Positions 44,869 to 55,098 of a DNA stretch of 64,000 nucleotides are shown here, piece by piece. The stretch comes from Paenibacillus psychroresistens (GTDB lineage Bacteria; Bacillota; Bacilli; Paenibacillales; NBRC-103111): the NCBI RefSeq assembly GCF_009728935.1, contig NZ_CP034235.1, positions 4,502,001 through 4,566,000 on the forward strand. Reading direction: 5' to 3'. Position 1 is the first letter of the stretch. Each line of letters starts with the position of its first letter. The translations under genes and the position numbers were made by a program. Below the pieces are notes generated by a model. It saw nothing but the letters and a program-made list of their open reading frames with translations, was not told the DNA's origin and ran no database searches.

Positions 44869-46497
44869 TTAGTTTCGCTTTGAAGGCAGCTCTTTATAAA
44901 ATTGCTTGCGATAATCCTGTGGATTCATTCCGTAATATTTACGAAACATTTTGGAGAAGTGAGAAAAGTTTGTGTAATGGAAGGATTTAGCGATGTTGCT
45001 GATCATCTCATCCGAATGAATGAGCAAATCTCTCGCATGTTTCATACGTTCTTGAACAATATAATCTGTCAAACTAACGCCTGCTTCTTTCTTGAATAAT
45101 CGTGACAGATATGAGGAATTGATATGTACACAAACGGCTAGATCATCCCGTGAAATTTCATCAAATATATGCTCTGCAATATAATATTTTACTTTATCTA
45201 CAACTGTAGACCCTCGTTCAACGGCTATCAGATGTTCCGTCACCATTCTAAAGATTCGTTTAGTCCAATCTTGAAGCTGATCCAATGATCTAATCGCCAA
45301 CGCCTGGTCCAAAGCTTCACCATTAGCAAATATCGCTTGTACAGAAATACTCCGCTTGTGCAGCACATAATATATCGTTTGAAGCAAGGCATGATAGAGA
45401 GTGCTTAGGGTTTCCGACCTGACATTCGATTCCTTACGCAATTGTCCAAACATATTAATAGCAAGGCGATCCAGCTCATCGGTTTTTCCCAGCTCCATTA
45501 ACTCCGACCATTCAAACAAAGCTGGGAGCTGCAATGCCTGTTGAGTCCCTGGTTGTTCTTTAGAGAAAAGAATGGATTTAGACAAAGTTACGTTATTATG
45601 CTCCATTTGCAGTAATATATTATAGGATTGCCACACAGTATGGAGTGAAACCCATTCGCCGATATAACAGGAAATACTGCAGAAAAGATACTTTGAGCAG
45701 GCGTCAATATATGATTTGCTATTCTTCTTAATTTGCTCAAAGGTGACAGTGGGTTTATGCGAGTCATCTGCATATAACAAAACAAAATGAACACCGTTTC
45801 GATCTTGTAGAACCTGCCCTGGGAGCTCACCTAAAATCATTTCAGCAGCAGCGTTTCGCAGTGCATATTCCATTATTTCTTCATCTCGTGAATTCAGCTT
45901 TTTTCCCCATTGTTCAATACTAAGCATGATAAGCAGTACTTTACTATGGATAGAAAGCGGCATCAAATTCGAAGCCAGAGCACTCTCGATATGATTCGTT
46001 GTTGGGATAATTCGTTGCCAGAACAAATCTTGCCAGAATCTTTCAAAGAGGACTGGCTTTTTTGTTTTCCATAAATCAAAATATTGCAAATTATCATCAA
46101 TTAACTGCTTGGTTTTTCTCTCAATTATTAATTTCCCAAGCGCCTTCTCAACTGTTTTCCCCAGCACCTCAAATTCAACAGGCTTTAAGAGATACTCAAA
46201 GCTCCCAAGCTGAATGGCTCTTTGAGCATATTTAAAATCAGCATGACAGGTTAAGAAAATGGCCTCAATTCCAGGAAATCGCTCTTTAACCCATTCCATG
46301 AATTCAATACCGTTCTCACCCGGCATTTCGATATCACAGATAATGATATCAATCCTATTGCCAAGCATAATCTTCTTTGCCTGCGCTGCATTATAGGCTT
46401 TATGAATTTCTGTAAAATCAAGCTTAAGCCAATCCACTCCTACTTCAATACCTTCTACAGCAAACATTTCATCATCTACAATAAGCAGCTTATACAT
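44869..46497 (-). CDS. YesN-type response regulator (REC plus AraC DNA-binding domain)
   Basis: About 542 residues. Receiver: LLIVDDEMFAVEGIEVG, acceptor Asp in IDIIICDIEMPGENG and Lys in YLLKPVEF. A long variable middle part follows. The C-terminal AraC/XylS domain contains VHINSSYLSRLFKKEAGVSL and the second helix-turn-helix in FHYTNFSHFSKMFRKYYGMNP. The start is ATG at 46497 with GGAGGGG upstream; it overlaps the kinase gene's end by 8 bp. It should activate the adjacent importer genes on a sugar signal. Confidence 0.95.
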   Translation of the reverse strand: MYKLLIVDDEMFAVEGIEVGVDWLKLDFTEIHKAYNAAQAKKIMLGNRIDIIICDIEMPGENGIEFMEWVKERFPGIEAIFLTCHADFKYAQRAIQLGSFEYLLKPVEFEVLGKTVEKALGKLIIERKTKQLIDDNLQYFDLWKTKKPVLFERFWQDLFWQRIIPTTNHIESALASNLMPLSIHSKVLLIMLSIEQWGKKLNSRDEEIMEYALRNAAAEMILGELPGQVLQDRNGVHFVLLYADDSHKPTVTFEQIKKNSKSYIDACSKYLFCSISCYIGEWVSLHTVWQSYNILLQMEHNNVTLSKSILFSKEQPGTQQALQLPALFEWSELMELGKTDELDRLAINMFGQLRKESNVRSETLSTLYHALLQTIYYVLHKRSISVQAIFANGEALDQALAIRSLDQLQDWTKRIFRMVTEHLIAVERGSTVVDKVKYYIAEHIFDEISRDDLAVCVHINSSYLSRLFKKEAGVSLTDYIVQERMKHARDLLIHSDEMISNIAKSFHYTNFSHFSKMFRKYYGMNPQDYRKQFYKELPSKRN

Positions 46498-48250
46498 GGT
46501 TTTCCCCTCCAAATTGAATTGGAATTACTAGACGAATGATAGTCCCTTTTGGATTACCTGGCTCAAATCGTAGCTGAGAAATCTCACCATACTGTAAATT
46601 CAAGCGATGGCGAACGTTCCAAATACCAAGATGGTATTCACCATAATCCGACTGTAAATCCTCTTGCTGCAGCTCAATTAATTTCCCAGGCTCTATACCA
46701 TTACCGTTATCGCCAATTTCCACTTCATATAAACTTTCTGGATGCTCCTTCGACCTTGTAATCGACACACGTATGCAAAAAATCTCATCGCTCATCTGGA
46801 ACCCATGAATCACAGCATTTTCTACAAAAGGCTGAATGATAAGCGGCAGGATCTCTACATCCTCCAAGCCTGGTTCCACAAAAGTCTCATAGCGTAAATA
46901 TAACGGAAAACGAAGCTGCTGAATTTCCAAGTAACTTTCAATATGGTTGATTTCTTGGAAAATTTTCACTTTCGATAAATTAGTCCGTGTAATAAACCGA
47001 AAATAATCGGCAAGATGAGTTGATAATTTCTTAATCAAGTCGTTTTTCTTTAATTCGGCCAGATTATAAATGATATTAATGGAGTTCAATAAGAAATGCG
47101 GATTAATTTGCACTTGCAAGTGTTTTAATTCTGCTTTCTGTGTGAGAATATGTTCTTCATAAACATTAATTTTTAATCCTTGGATCTGATCGACCATATC
47201 ATTAAACGTTTCATTGATTAACATAAATTCCTTGGATTTATCTCCAGATAGCCGTGTTTCTAATTCCCCCTGCTTTATACGTCGCATTCCCTTGATCAGC
47301 TGCTTCATTGGCTTCAACAATATATTTTGCAAAAACACTAAATAAATAGCCAAAATGACTAAGCCCATCAATGGAATAATAAAAATAAGCCTTTGAAAGT
47401 AAGGCAGCTGCTGTAAAAGTGTGCTCTCCGGAATAAGTACGGCTAAATGAATATCCCCATGCTGGGATTTGGTATCCACAAGCAAATAATTTGTTCCCAT
47501 CGATAAGGTACTATATAAATCTTGTTCATTAGGAAGCGTCATTCTGAAGTCTGGCTTGTTCATCGCTTCAATAGTCACCCTAGTCAATGGAACGCCTTCG
47601 TTTGAGACAATTATTGCTTGCCCTTGCTGACCTAGATTTAGGTAATTCAGTGGAACCATCAGATTGCTAACATCGATCCATGCCCCTATTATCTGATCGA
47701 ACTCTGTTCTAACAAGTCTGATCAACGCCGCCTCACCACCACTACGAATCAGTTTCCACCGGTTATCCTTAAACTCCTTAGCTTCATTCTCAAGCATATA
47801 CAAAATCAAATCTTTACTAACGGATTGTAACTTTTCAATTTCTGAACCAAGAAAGGATGTACTTAATAAATCATGATCCTTTAAGGAATAAACAAAAAAC
47901 ATGTTGGCATTCTTGAAATTATTAAGATCCATGTTCAACTTATTCTGTAACCGTACCTTTGCCAAAAAATATTCATTATTATCGGAATTGTTTTGACTAA
48001 AAAGTGCCAAATCGGAATAATCCCCTAGGCCGAAATCCTTCAGAATAAAGGTGTATAAATAATTATCGATTGCTTCAAATGTACTATCCATTTGATTCAT
48101 ATACATCGATAACAAATTTTTATTTGACTGTCCAACTTGGGTACGAACAACCTTCATTGCATAATAATTGTTATACATTAATAAGATAAACATTGGAATC
48201 GTAACGGCACAAAAACCAATAATGAGTTTAGCGCGCAAAGAGACTTTCAT
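46490..48250 (-). CDS. YesM-type sensor histidine kinase
   Basis: 586 residues. Transmembrane helices near 8-28 and about 285-307 enclose a ~255-residue extracellular sensor domain. A HAMP segment follows, then the His_kinase domain with phosphoacceptor His in QINPHFLLNSINIIYN, and HATPase_c with IGDNGNGIEPG. Its start overlaps the LacI gene stop (48247-48250). It pairs with the YesN-type regulator. Confidence 0.95.
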   Translation of the reverse strand: MKVSLRAKLIIGFCAVTIPMFILLMYNNYYAMKVVRTQVGQSNKNLLSMYMNQMDSTFEAIDNYLYTFILKDFGLGDYSDLALFSQNNSDNNEYFLAKVRLQNKLNMDLNNFKNANMFFVYSLKDHDLLSTSFLGSEIEKLQSVSKDLILYMLENEAKEFKDNRWKLIRSGGEAALIRLVRTEFDQIIGAWIDVSNLMVPLNYLNLGQQGQAIIVSNEGVPLTRVTIEAMNKPDFRMTLPNEQDLYSTLSMGTNYLLVDTKSQHGDIHLAVLIPESTLLQQLPYFQRLIFIIPLMGLVILAIYLVFLQNILLKPMKQLIKGMRRIKQGELETRLSGDKSKEFMLINETFNDMVDQIQGLKINVYEEHILTQKAELKHLQVQINPHFLLNSINIIYNLAELKKNDLIKKLSTHLADYFRFITRTNLSKVKIFQEINHIESYLEIQQLRFPLYLRYETFVEPGLEDVEILPLIIQPFVENAVIHGFQMSDEIFCIRVSITRSKEHPESLYEVEIGDNGNGIEPGKLIELQQEDLQSDYGEYHLGIWNVRHRLNLQYGEISQLRFEPGNPKGTIIRLVIPIQFGGENHV

Positions 48251-49269
48251 ATTTTTTTTACCGATTGCCTTTCCATCAAACTCAGCGGCAAAGTAATTTT
48301 CTCGTGATCATTCGAAGCAATACATTGAATCGCTTGTATTAAACAATTCACTGCTTGGATGCCTTTGGCTTTAATATCCTGATGAATGGTAGTTAATGGA
48401 GGGATAAACATTCTCGACATGGTAATATCATCAAAACCAATGACAGAAATATCATCAGGAACACGTTTCCCACATTCGTTTAAACCACTTATGATGCCAA
48501 AAGCAACGATATCTGCTGTTGCAAATACCCCTGTAATTTCCGGATGATTACTCGCAATTCGCTTTCCTGCTAGTACACCATGCTCATAACTTGTTGATTC
48601 CTCAAATACATATTCCAAACTATAGGATAAATTCGCTTCTGCAAGAGCATCTTGATATCCCAAGAACCGCTCCTCCACAACGCCATTCCTTTTTATTTCC
48701 CCTGTTACAATGGCAATCTGCGTGTGTCCGTTCTCAATTAAATGTCTAGTAGCTAATCCACCGCCACACCTATCATCAATGCCAATTTTTTTGAAATACG
48801 TATCGTTTATATAGCTATCAATTAGGATAATCGGAATATTCACCTTTTTTAGCTCTTCATAAAAACTCTCATGATATATCCCCATAATAATGGCACCATC
48901 CAGATTTCTTTGCATAGAGAGATCAAAATAACCCTTTCCTTTATCGGTGCCAGTTAGAATAAGATGATAATTATGCTTCCGGAGTTCACTTTCGATAGCG
49001 CTTACAATTTCGCTGTAGAAAGGGTTCTCAAGAATCATTTGGTTATGCTCCTCTGTCTCTGGAATGACAACTCCAATCAGATACGATTTTTTATTCACAA
49101 GACTTCTTGCAGAAAAGTCAGGAATGTAGTTTAGCAAAGCAACCGCCTCTTGAATTTTCATTAATGTACCTGTTGAAACCTTCGACTCTTTTCCATTTAG
49201 TGCATAAGAAATGGCTGCTGTTGAAACACCTGCTACCCTCGCAACATCTTTAATAGTAATTCTTTTCAT
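48247..49269 (-). CDS. LacI family transcriptional regulator
   Basis: 340 residues. The N-terminal helix-turn-helix and hinge (ITIKDVARVAGVSTAAISYA then LNYIPDFSARSLV) is followed by a periplasmic-binding-like effector domain. DDISVIGFDDITMSRMFIPPLTT is the typical C-terminal family block. It is the first gene of the regulator-kinase-regulator set. It probably represses the sugar locus and itself: an operator-like sequence lies in its own promoter region. Confidence 0.95.
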   Translation of the reverse strand: MKRITIKDVARVAGVSTAAISYALNGKESKVSTGTLMKIQEAVALLNYIPDFSARSLVNKKSYLIGVVIPETEEHNQMILENPFYSEIVSAIESELRKHNYHLILTGTDKGKGYFDLSMQRNLDGAIIMGIYHESFYEELKKVNIPIILIDSYINDTYFKKIGIDDRCGGGLATRHLIENGHTQIAIVTGEIKRNGVVEERFLGYQDALAEANLSYSLEYVFEESTSYEHGVLAGKRIASNHPEITGVFATADIVAFGIISGLNECGKRVPDDISVIGFDDITMSRMFIPPLTTIHQDIKAKGIQAVNCLIQAIQCIASNDHEKITLPLSLMERQSVKKI

Positions 49270-49285
49270 ATGTTATCACCCTTAA

Positions 49286-49329
49286 TTAAACGCTTAACCA
49301 ATTATAATATGGAATTATTGTTTTAACAA
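49286..49329 (-). promoter_or_regulatory. promoter and LacI-type operator of the sugar regulator genes
   Basis: Minus strand: -35 TTGTTA at 49329-49324, 17-bp spacer, -10 TATAAT at 49306-49301. Just after it lies TTAAGCGTTTAA (49297-49286), a near-palindrome with the central CG typical of LacI-family operators. The location over the transcription start suits repression by the encoded LacI protein. Confidence 0.7.
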
Positions 49330-49343
49330 CATTATTCCTTTGT

Positions 49344-49380
49344 ATCCAAAAAATGAGCTTGGCCGCTAGGCCAAGCTCAT
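49344..49380 (-). terminator. intrinsic terminator of the ctc/L25 gene
   Basis: ATGAGCTTGGCC / TAGC / GGCCAAGCTCAT on the minus strand, a perfect 12-bp stem followed by TTTTTT. It lies 15 bp past the stop codon. Confidence 0.93.
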
Positions 49381-49394
49381 CATATCTAAACTTA

Positions 49395-50027
49395 TTATTT
49401 GGCTTCTGCTGTTTCTTTGGCTTCTGCCGCAACTTCTTCTTCAGTAGGAACGGATGAATCAAGTGTTTCATCCAGCTTTTGAACAGCTAGAATCGTTACA
49501 AGTATTGTAGTTGGTTCTGTTAGAATCTCTACACCTGAATCAACCTTTAGATCAGAAACCAGAACGTGATCTCCAATTGTTAATTTAGTTATGTCTATTT
49601 CGATTGTATCTGGAAGCTTTTTCGGCATACAACGAACTAAAACTGCATGAGTCTCAACTTGAAGAATACCGCCTTCCTTCACTCCAACTGGATCTCCAGC
49701 AAAATGAATGGTTACAAGCGTTTCAATATTCTTATTCATGTTAATTTGATGAAAATCAATATGTAGCAATTTGCCGCTTATTGAATCTCGTTGAAATTCC
49801 TGAATCAAGACAGGATGCTTCTGATTAGAAGGTAATACAACCTCAAGGATTGCACGAGAATTGCGTTTCATAGCTGCAACAATTTCTTTTTCATTTACGG
49901 TCACTTGTAAGCTGCCAATTTCCTGCCCATAAACAACCGCTGGGATATCTCCCTGTGCTCTCAATTGTTTTAATGATGATTTAGTTGATCCTGTTGATCT
50001 CTCTTTTAGATGAATAGTGTTACTCAT
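49395..50027 (-). CDS. rplY: ribosomal protein bL25 / general stress protein Ctc
   Basis: 210 residues, the two-domain TL5/CTC form. The N-terminal domain binds 5S rRNA (LKERSTGSTKSSLKQLRAQG, IPAVVYGQEIG, HIDFHQINMNKNI); the C-terminal beta domain follows, and an acidic, Ala/Glu-rich tail (EEEVAAEAKETAEAK) closes it. It sits in the large ribosomal subunit; in B. subtilis Ctc is made under sigma-B stress control. It is monocistronic, with a strong AGGAGGTG site. Confidence 0.95.
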   Translation of the reverse strand: MSNTIHLKERSTGSTKSSLKQLRAQGDIPAVVYGQEIGSLQVTVNEKEIVAAMKRNSRAILEVVLPSNQKHPVLIQEFQRDSISGKLLHIDFHQINMNKNIETLVTIHFAGDPVGVKEGGILQVETHAVLVRCMPKKLPDTIEIDITKLTIGDHVLVSDLKVDSGVEILTEPTTILVTILAVQKLDETLDSSVPTEEEVAAEAKETAEAK

Positions 50028-50184
50028 ATGTGCACCTCCTGAATCTAATGTTAAGCGGCGTTTTTGCCCTATTTATTGTTTACCCTAAAAGATGCATTTT
50101 GAATCATTCAAATTAACAAAAGGTTGGTTCTGGTATATACTTACTAAATGCTTTAATCAATGTAAGGAAAGGAATATAGCTACC

Positions 50185-51408
50185 ATGCATAATTATATAC
50201 AAGAACTACGGGGCTTATCCTCTGGCGTCCGTCGTTTCATTATAAGTGAAATCTTACTTGGGACAGGAATTGGGCTTTATACGCTCGTTTTAAATTTACA
50301 TTTATTAGACTTAGGTATAAACGAAACTGAAATTGGACGACTTTCATCCATTGGCGCATTAATAATGGGATTGATTGGGATTCCTTCTGGGCTTCTTGCT
50401 AATTATTGGGGCAGAAAAAGAATGCTGGTATGTGGGCTTGTTTTGATGGGCATAAGCTATTTATGCTTTGGACTTGGCACTAAGCTCTGGGTATTCTATA
50501 CGGCCCAAACTCTCCAATCCTTTGGAGTGACGTTATTGGTCACTTCGGAGATTCAATTATTATTTCGTTACTGCAAATCAAAGAAAGAAGAAACGCAATC
50601 ATTTAGCCTATTATTTGCTATATTCACGCTTTTTACAGGCTTCGGCACCTTGATCGGCGGTATTCTACCCCAATGGTTAGGCGGCAGCACAACTATTTAT
50701 CAAAGCTCATTGCTAGTTGCAGCCGGTGTTTTACTTTTAAATGCTTTGCTAAGGGCAGTTTGGCTACCCAAAGAGCCTGTGTGGATATCTCCTTTAATAA
50801 ATGAAACTAAGGATCCGTTAATTCCAATAAACAAATCCCCAAAAAATCATTCCATCTTGATCTTATCGATTTTCATTCTGCTGTCTGGCTTTGCTTTTGG
50901 CTGGATTGCAAATTTCATTAATATTATAGTCAAATTCCGCATGAATTGGAGCGATGAATGGGTCTCGTTTGCTTTAACAATAAACGGATTGTTCCTATTT
51001 GCAGGTTCCTTAATAATGCCCTATATGTTCACACGTTTTGGTATTGCTAAAAGTTTTCTTGCCGTTTATATGGTCAATATTTTAGCGGCTTTTTCACTCT
51101 ACATGGTGCTTCCTAATCCTATTTTCATTGGAATTTTGTTCATGCGGAGTGGAGTATTTACCTTGTTGAATAACATGACAGAAAGCCAATCCATGTCTGC
51201 GGTTACAGAAGAAAAGCGCAACCTCTTTGCAGGGATGCGCTCTGTGTTTCGCAGCTTAGGCTTTGCTGCTTCTACTTACTTGACTGGACTTATCCTGACA
51301 CAAAAAAATTATACTTTACCTTTTTTATTAACCAGCTTAGTGATTTTAATTAACTTTAGCTTCTTTTGGATTTGGGTTCGACCGTTATTGAAAAAAAATA
51401 AAGTGTAG
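50185..51408 (+). CDS. major facilitator superfamily transporter
   Basis: About 407 residues with twelve hydrophobic segments. Motif A of the family is recognisable between helices 2 and 3 (GLLANYWGRKRMLVCG). I place the start at ATG 50185 (MHNYIQELRGLSSGVRRF), after AAGGAAAGG; the open frame reaches 50092, but the extra residues are not membrane-transporter-like. Efflux or uptake substrate cannot be told. It stands alone and divergent from rplY. Confidence 0.85.
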   Translation: MHNYIQELRGLSSGVRRFIISEILLGTGIGLYTLVLNLHLLDLGINETEIGRLSSIGALIMGLIGIPSGLLANYWGRKRMLVCGLVLMGISYLCFGLGTKLWVFYTAQTLQSFGVTLLVTSEIQLLFRYCKSKKEETQSFSLLFAIFTLFTGFGTLIGGILPQWLGGSTTIYQSSLLVAAGVLLLNALLRAVWLPKEPVWISPLINETKDPLIPINKSPKNHSILILSIFILLSGFAFGWIANFINIIVKFRMNWSDEWVSFALTINGLFLFAGSLIMPYMFTRFGIAKSFLAVYMVNILAAFSLYMVLPNPIFIGILFMRSGVFTLLNNMTESQSMSAVTEEKRNLFAGMRSVFRSLGFAASTYLTGLILTQKNYTLPFLLTSLVILINFSFFWIWVRPLLKKNKV

Positions 51409-51516
51409 CTTAGGTTTCTATAATTTCATTGTTTAATAATAGTAAAAGCGGTGATAAATTAAATTATCGCGAATACATATGTAAACAATAGTAGATTATA
51501 AAAGGAGCTGAGTAGT

Positions 51517-51867
51517 TTGTCCGAAGTAAAAGGGAAATCATCAACAGGAATGGATGAAAATGTAGCCGCATTGGTAACTTATGTTTTTGGATTGGTAACA
51601 GGCATCATATTCTTAGTGATCGAAAAAGAAAGTAAATTTGTTAGATTCCATGCCTTTCAATCGATTCTCATTTCAGCTGTCTACATTATTCTTAATATGG
51701 TATTAGGATTTCTCCCAATCATAGGCTGGCTGCTAACTTTATTGCTTGCTCCGATCTTTTTCATTTTATGGCTTTTTCTCTTGTACCAAGCCTATCAAGG
51801 CAATCTGTTTAAACTGCCGGTTATTGGCGATTTTGCAGAAGAGCAAGCAAACAAATTTCAACCCTAG
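51517..51867 (+). CDS. DUF4870-type (Tic20-like) small membrane protein
   Basis: 116 residues with three membrane segments. It has the family features NVAALVTYVFGLVTGIIFLV near the N-terminus and FVRFHAFQSIL before helix 2. The start is TTG at 51517 with AAAGGAGCTG upstream. The function of the family is unknown. Confidence 0.85.
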   Translation: MSEVKGKSSTGMDENVAALVTYVFGLVTGIIFLVIEKESKFVRFHAFQSILISAVYIILNMVLGFLPIIGWLLTLLLAPIFFILWLFLLYQAYQGNLFKLPVIGDFAEEQANKFQP

Positions 51868-51925
51868 TCTAAGTGGAATGTATAGAAATTAACCTGAGGA
51901 TTAACTTTTTATAAGTTAGTCCTTT

Positions 51926-52849
51926 TTAGTGTATAAATTGAAGTAAGTAGATAACTAGCGTTACCGTAAAGATACTGAAAATAGTAGATGAAAATATCGC
52001 TTGAGAGGCAAATTCCGGTTCATTATCGAACTCGACTGCAAGCAAGACACTATTCAGTGAAGTAGGAACTGCAGAAGATAGAATAAGTGCTTTGGCCATT
52101 ACCCCATGAATATCGAGCAGGTAAACAACTAGAAAGCCTATCGCCGGCCCCATAATCAACCTTAAAAAATTGGAAATCATCACATCTGAAAATTTAATCT
52201 GCCATTTCATTGTGCCAAGCTGCACACCTAAAGTCACTAATGCAATAGCTATAAAAGCCTGAGATATATAATTTATCGGAATATAAATAGTATTCGGAAT
52301 GGGGACTGAAAAGCCCTTCATCAGAAAAGCTAACGGAATTGTGTAAATGGAGGGCATAGAAAAAACCGTTCGCAAAGTTGCTTTCAAGTCATTTTTGTGT
52401 GAATTCACACTATAAACCCCGTAAGTACTAGGAAGTAGGTTTTGCACCATCATCACGATAATTTGAATAGACATGGTAAAGGCATCACCTACAAAGACCA
52501 GCTGATTCAATGGAATGGCATAATTTGCACTATTATAGAAAATCACACTATTCCTCATCGCAGTCCGCATTCCTGCTTTATATCTGCGAAATAGCATAAT
52601 AATCTCAGCAATCCCCGCTAATAATAGGAGAGAAATAAAGACGAAAAGCAGGACCTGTAGCAGAATACTGCCAGAAATCGTAGATTCATATAACATTTTA
52701 AAAACGATTACTGGTGAAAATAAATAGAAATTCAGCTTTGATAAAGTTTTTATATCCAAACGGAATATTTTTTGGAGGATAGCACCTATGCAAATCATAA
52801 TACAAAGCGGAATTACATTATTTAATAGAATTTGACTGAAGTAACTCAT
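51926..52849 (-). CDS. AEC (auxin efflux carrier) family transporter
   Basis: 307 residues with about ten membrane segments. It has the family layout of two five-helix repeats; recognisable blocks are LNNVIPLCIMICIGAIL, NSANYAIPLNQLVF and ALILSSAVPTSLNSVLLAVE. Bacterial members export or import small organic acids such as malate. A good AAGAGGTG site precedes the ATG. It follows copA on the same strand after 25 bp and could be read through, but a copper role is not indicated. Confidence 0.85.
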   Translation of the reverse strand: MSYFSQILLNNVIPLCIMICIGAILQKIFRLDIKTLSKLNFYLFSPVIVFKMLYESTISGSILLQVLLFVFISLLLLAGIAEIIMLFRRYKAGMRTAMRNSVIFYNSANYAIPLNQLVFVGDAFTMSIQIIVMMVQNLLPSTYGVYSVNSHKNDLKATLRTVFSMPSIYTIPLAFLMKGFSVPIPNTIYIPINYISQAFIAIALVTLGVQLGTMKWQIKFSDVMISNFLRLIMGPAIGFLVVYLLDIHGVMAKALILSSAVPTSLNSVLLAVEFDNEPEFASQAIFSSTIFSIFTVTLVIYLLQFIH

Positions 52850-52874
52850 TGCTGCCTTACACCTCTTTTATCGA

Positions 52875-55079
52875 TTATAGCTTAATTTTCTGTAGACGAA
52901 GTGAATTTAGTACAACCGATACCGAGCTTAAAGCCATAGCTGCACCTGCAACCCATGGTGCTAATAAGCCTAAAGCAGCAATTGGGATACCCAATGTATT
53001 AAAGGCTAACGCCCAGAACAAATTCTGCTTAATATTCTTCATCGTTATTCGGCTAATGGTTATTGCGTCTGCAATGCTTCTCAAATCTCCGCGAATTAAT
53101 GTAATATCAGCAGCAGCCATGGCTACATCCGTGCCTGTACCAATTGCGATGCCTATATCTGCAATCGCTAAAGCTGGAGCATCATTGATCCCATCTCCCA
53201 CCATGCCTACCTTATAGCCTGTTTCTTGCATCTTCTTAACCTCCAGAGCTTTACCTTCCGGTAAAATCCCAGCCAGTATAATCTGTATGCCTACCTGATC
53301 TGCAATAGCCTTAGCAGATCTAATATTATCACCTGTAATCATGACTACTTTAATACCCAAGTGTATAAGACGATTGATTGCTTCACGCGAGCTATCTTTT
53401 ACAGTATCTGCAACTGCTATAATACCGGCAAACTCATCATTAATTGCGACTATCATGGCTGTTTTCCCCGTGTTTTCAAGTAACCTCATTTCCTGTTCAT
53501 TCGCTATCTGAATACCATGGTTGGACATTAATTCACGTGTTCCCACCCAAATATCATTAGCCGCGACCTTAGCATGAATACCGAAACCAGGTAAAGCTTC
53601 AAAGAATTCCAGCTCAAGCAGCTCAATTCCCTCCGCTTTAATTCCCTGGACGATTGCTTGAGCAAGTGGATGCTCCGATCCCATCTCCGCTGAACCTACT
53701 AATTGCAGGAATTCAACTCTATCCAGACGACTAGGCAGTACATTTGTCAGCTTGGGATGTCCATTGGTAATTGTACCTGTTTTATCAAGCAGTATCACCT
53801 TCAGCTGATGTGTGGCTTCCAAATGCTCTCCACCTTTAAACAAAATACCATATTCCGCAGCTCTGCCAGAGCCAGCCATGATCGAAGTGGGAGTTGCTAA
53901 ACCAAGCGCACATGGACAAGCAATAACAAGAACAGCAATTGCATTCTCAAGCGCCTGCGCAAATTCATCAGGCGAGATCCAAAAATACCAGACTATAAAA
54001 GTTAAAGCTGCAATCGCAATTACAATCGGTACAAAAACAGCTGAGATCTTATCAGCTATTCGTTGGATAGGAGCCTTAGAGCCTTGTGCATCCTCTACAA
54101 CTTTGATGATTTGAGCCAATACTGTTGCCTCTCCTACTTGTGTAGCTTGGATACGGAGGCGTCCATTTTTGTTCAGTGTAGCACCTACTACCGAATCTCC
54201 AATGACTTTCTCTACAGGAATGCTTTCTCCAGTAAGCATCGATTCGTCTAGAGACGAAAAACCATCGATTATACGGCCATCCACCGGAATCTTCTCGCCT
54301 GGCTTTACGATTATTATATCTCCTACTTGTACTTGCTCAATGGGTAAATTGACTTCTTGACCCTCTCGAGAAACCAAAGCCGTTTTGGCCTGTAAGCTCA
54401 TTAAAGACTTGATCGCTTCCGAGGTTCTGCCACGAGCTTTAGTCTCGAATAACTTACCGAGAATGATCAAAGTAATTAGAATGGCACTGGTTTCGTAATA
54501 CAGCTGTGCGGGATGATGCGATATGCTGAACTCCCATTTAAAAGTTCCGTATAAACTATATAAGTAAGCAGCCGAGGTTCCTAATACAATCAGAACATCC
54601 ATATTTGCGCTAAGATTACGCACTGCTTTATAAGCACCGATATAAAATTGCTTACCAATCACAAATTGTACTGGAGAAGCCAAAGCGAGCTGAAACCAAG
54701 GATTCATTAACAATTCTGGCACAGTAATGAAAGATGTGAAAGTGAAATGTCCCACCATTGCCCATAATAAGGGGAGTGATAAGATCGCAGCCACAATAAA
54801 TTTGAGCCGCTGGCTTTTCATTTCTCGTTCCCTTTGATCCATCGTTGCTTTGTGTTCTTCCCTCATATTGGCCTGATAGCCTAGGTGCGAAACTTTATCC
54901 ATCATTGCTTGAAGCGTTATATCCTTAGGCGCGTACTCCACATGAGCTGTTTCAAGCGCTAAATTAACAGTTACAAGGGATACTCCTTCCAGCTTGTTTA
55001 AGCCTTTTTCAATTCGTGTCGCACATGCAGCACATGTCATACCTGAGATATCAAAATTGATTTGCTTGGTTTCTTCCAT
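52875..55079 (-). CDS. copA: copper-exporting P1B-type ATPase
   Basis: 734 residues. A single N-terminal heavy-metal-binding domain has GMTCAACATRIEKGL (CAAC near 17-20); many relatives have two. Next are the actuator LTGESIPVEK, the transport motif VIACPCALGLATP (CPC, near 390), phosphorylation site DKTGTITNG, the HP pair in GSEHPLAQAI, and GDGINDAPAL. It pumps Cu(I) out of the cytoplasm. A CsoR-type operator lies directly in front (55099-55115), in addition to the one before csoR. Confidence 0.96.
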   Translation of the reverse strand: MEETKQINFDISGMTCAACATRIEKGLNKLEGVSLVTVNLALETAHVEYAPKDITLQAMMDKVSHLGYQANMREEHKATMDQREREMKSQRLKFIVAAILSLPLLWAMVGHFTFTSFITVPELLMNPWFQLALASPVQFVIGKQFYIGAYKAVRNLSANMDVLIVLGTSAAYLYSLYGTFKWEFSISHHPAQLYYETSAILITLIILGKLFETKARGRTSEAIKSLMSLQAKTALVSREGQEVNLPIEQVQVGDIIIVKPGEKIPVDGRIIDGFSSLDESMLTGESIPVEKVIGDSVVGATLNKNGRLRIQATQVGEATVLAQIIKVVEDAQGSKAPIQRIADKISAVFVPIVIAIAALTFIVWYFWISPDEFAQALENAIAVLVIACPCALGLATPTSIMAGSGRAAEYGILFKGGEHLEATHQLKVILLDKTGTITNGHPKLTNVLPSRLDRVEFLQLVGSAEMGSEHPLAQAIVQGIKAEGIELLELEFFEALPGFGIHAKVAANDIWVGTRELMSNHGIQIANEQEMRLLENTGKTAMIVAINDEFAGIIAVADTVKDSSREAINRLIHLGIKVVMITGDNIRSAKAIADQVGIQIILAGILPEGKALEVKKMQETGYKVGMVGDGINDAPALAIADIGIAIGTGTDVAMAAADITLIRGDLRSIADAITISRITMKNIKQNLFWALAFNTLGIPIAALGLLAPWVAGAAMALSSVSVVLNSLRLQKIKL

Positions 55080-55098
55080 TTTATTACCTCGTTTCTAC

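Noticed and set aside
49286..49471. 61-residue ORF reading through the rplY 3' end and terminator
   Set aside because: It is basic, low in complexity, overlaps the Ala/Glu tail of L25 in another frame and crosses the terminator.
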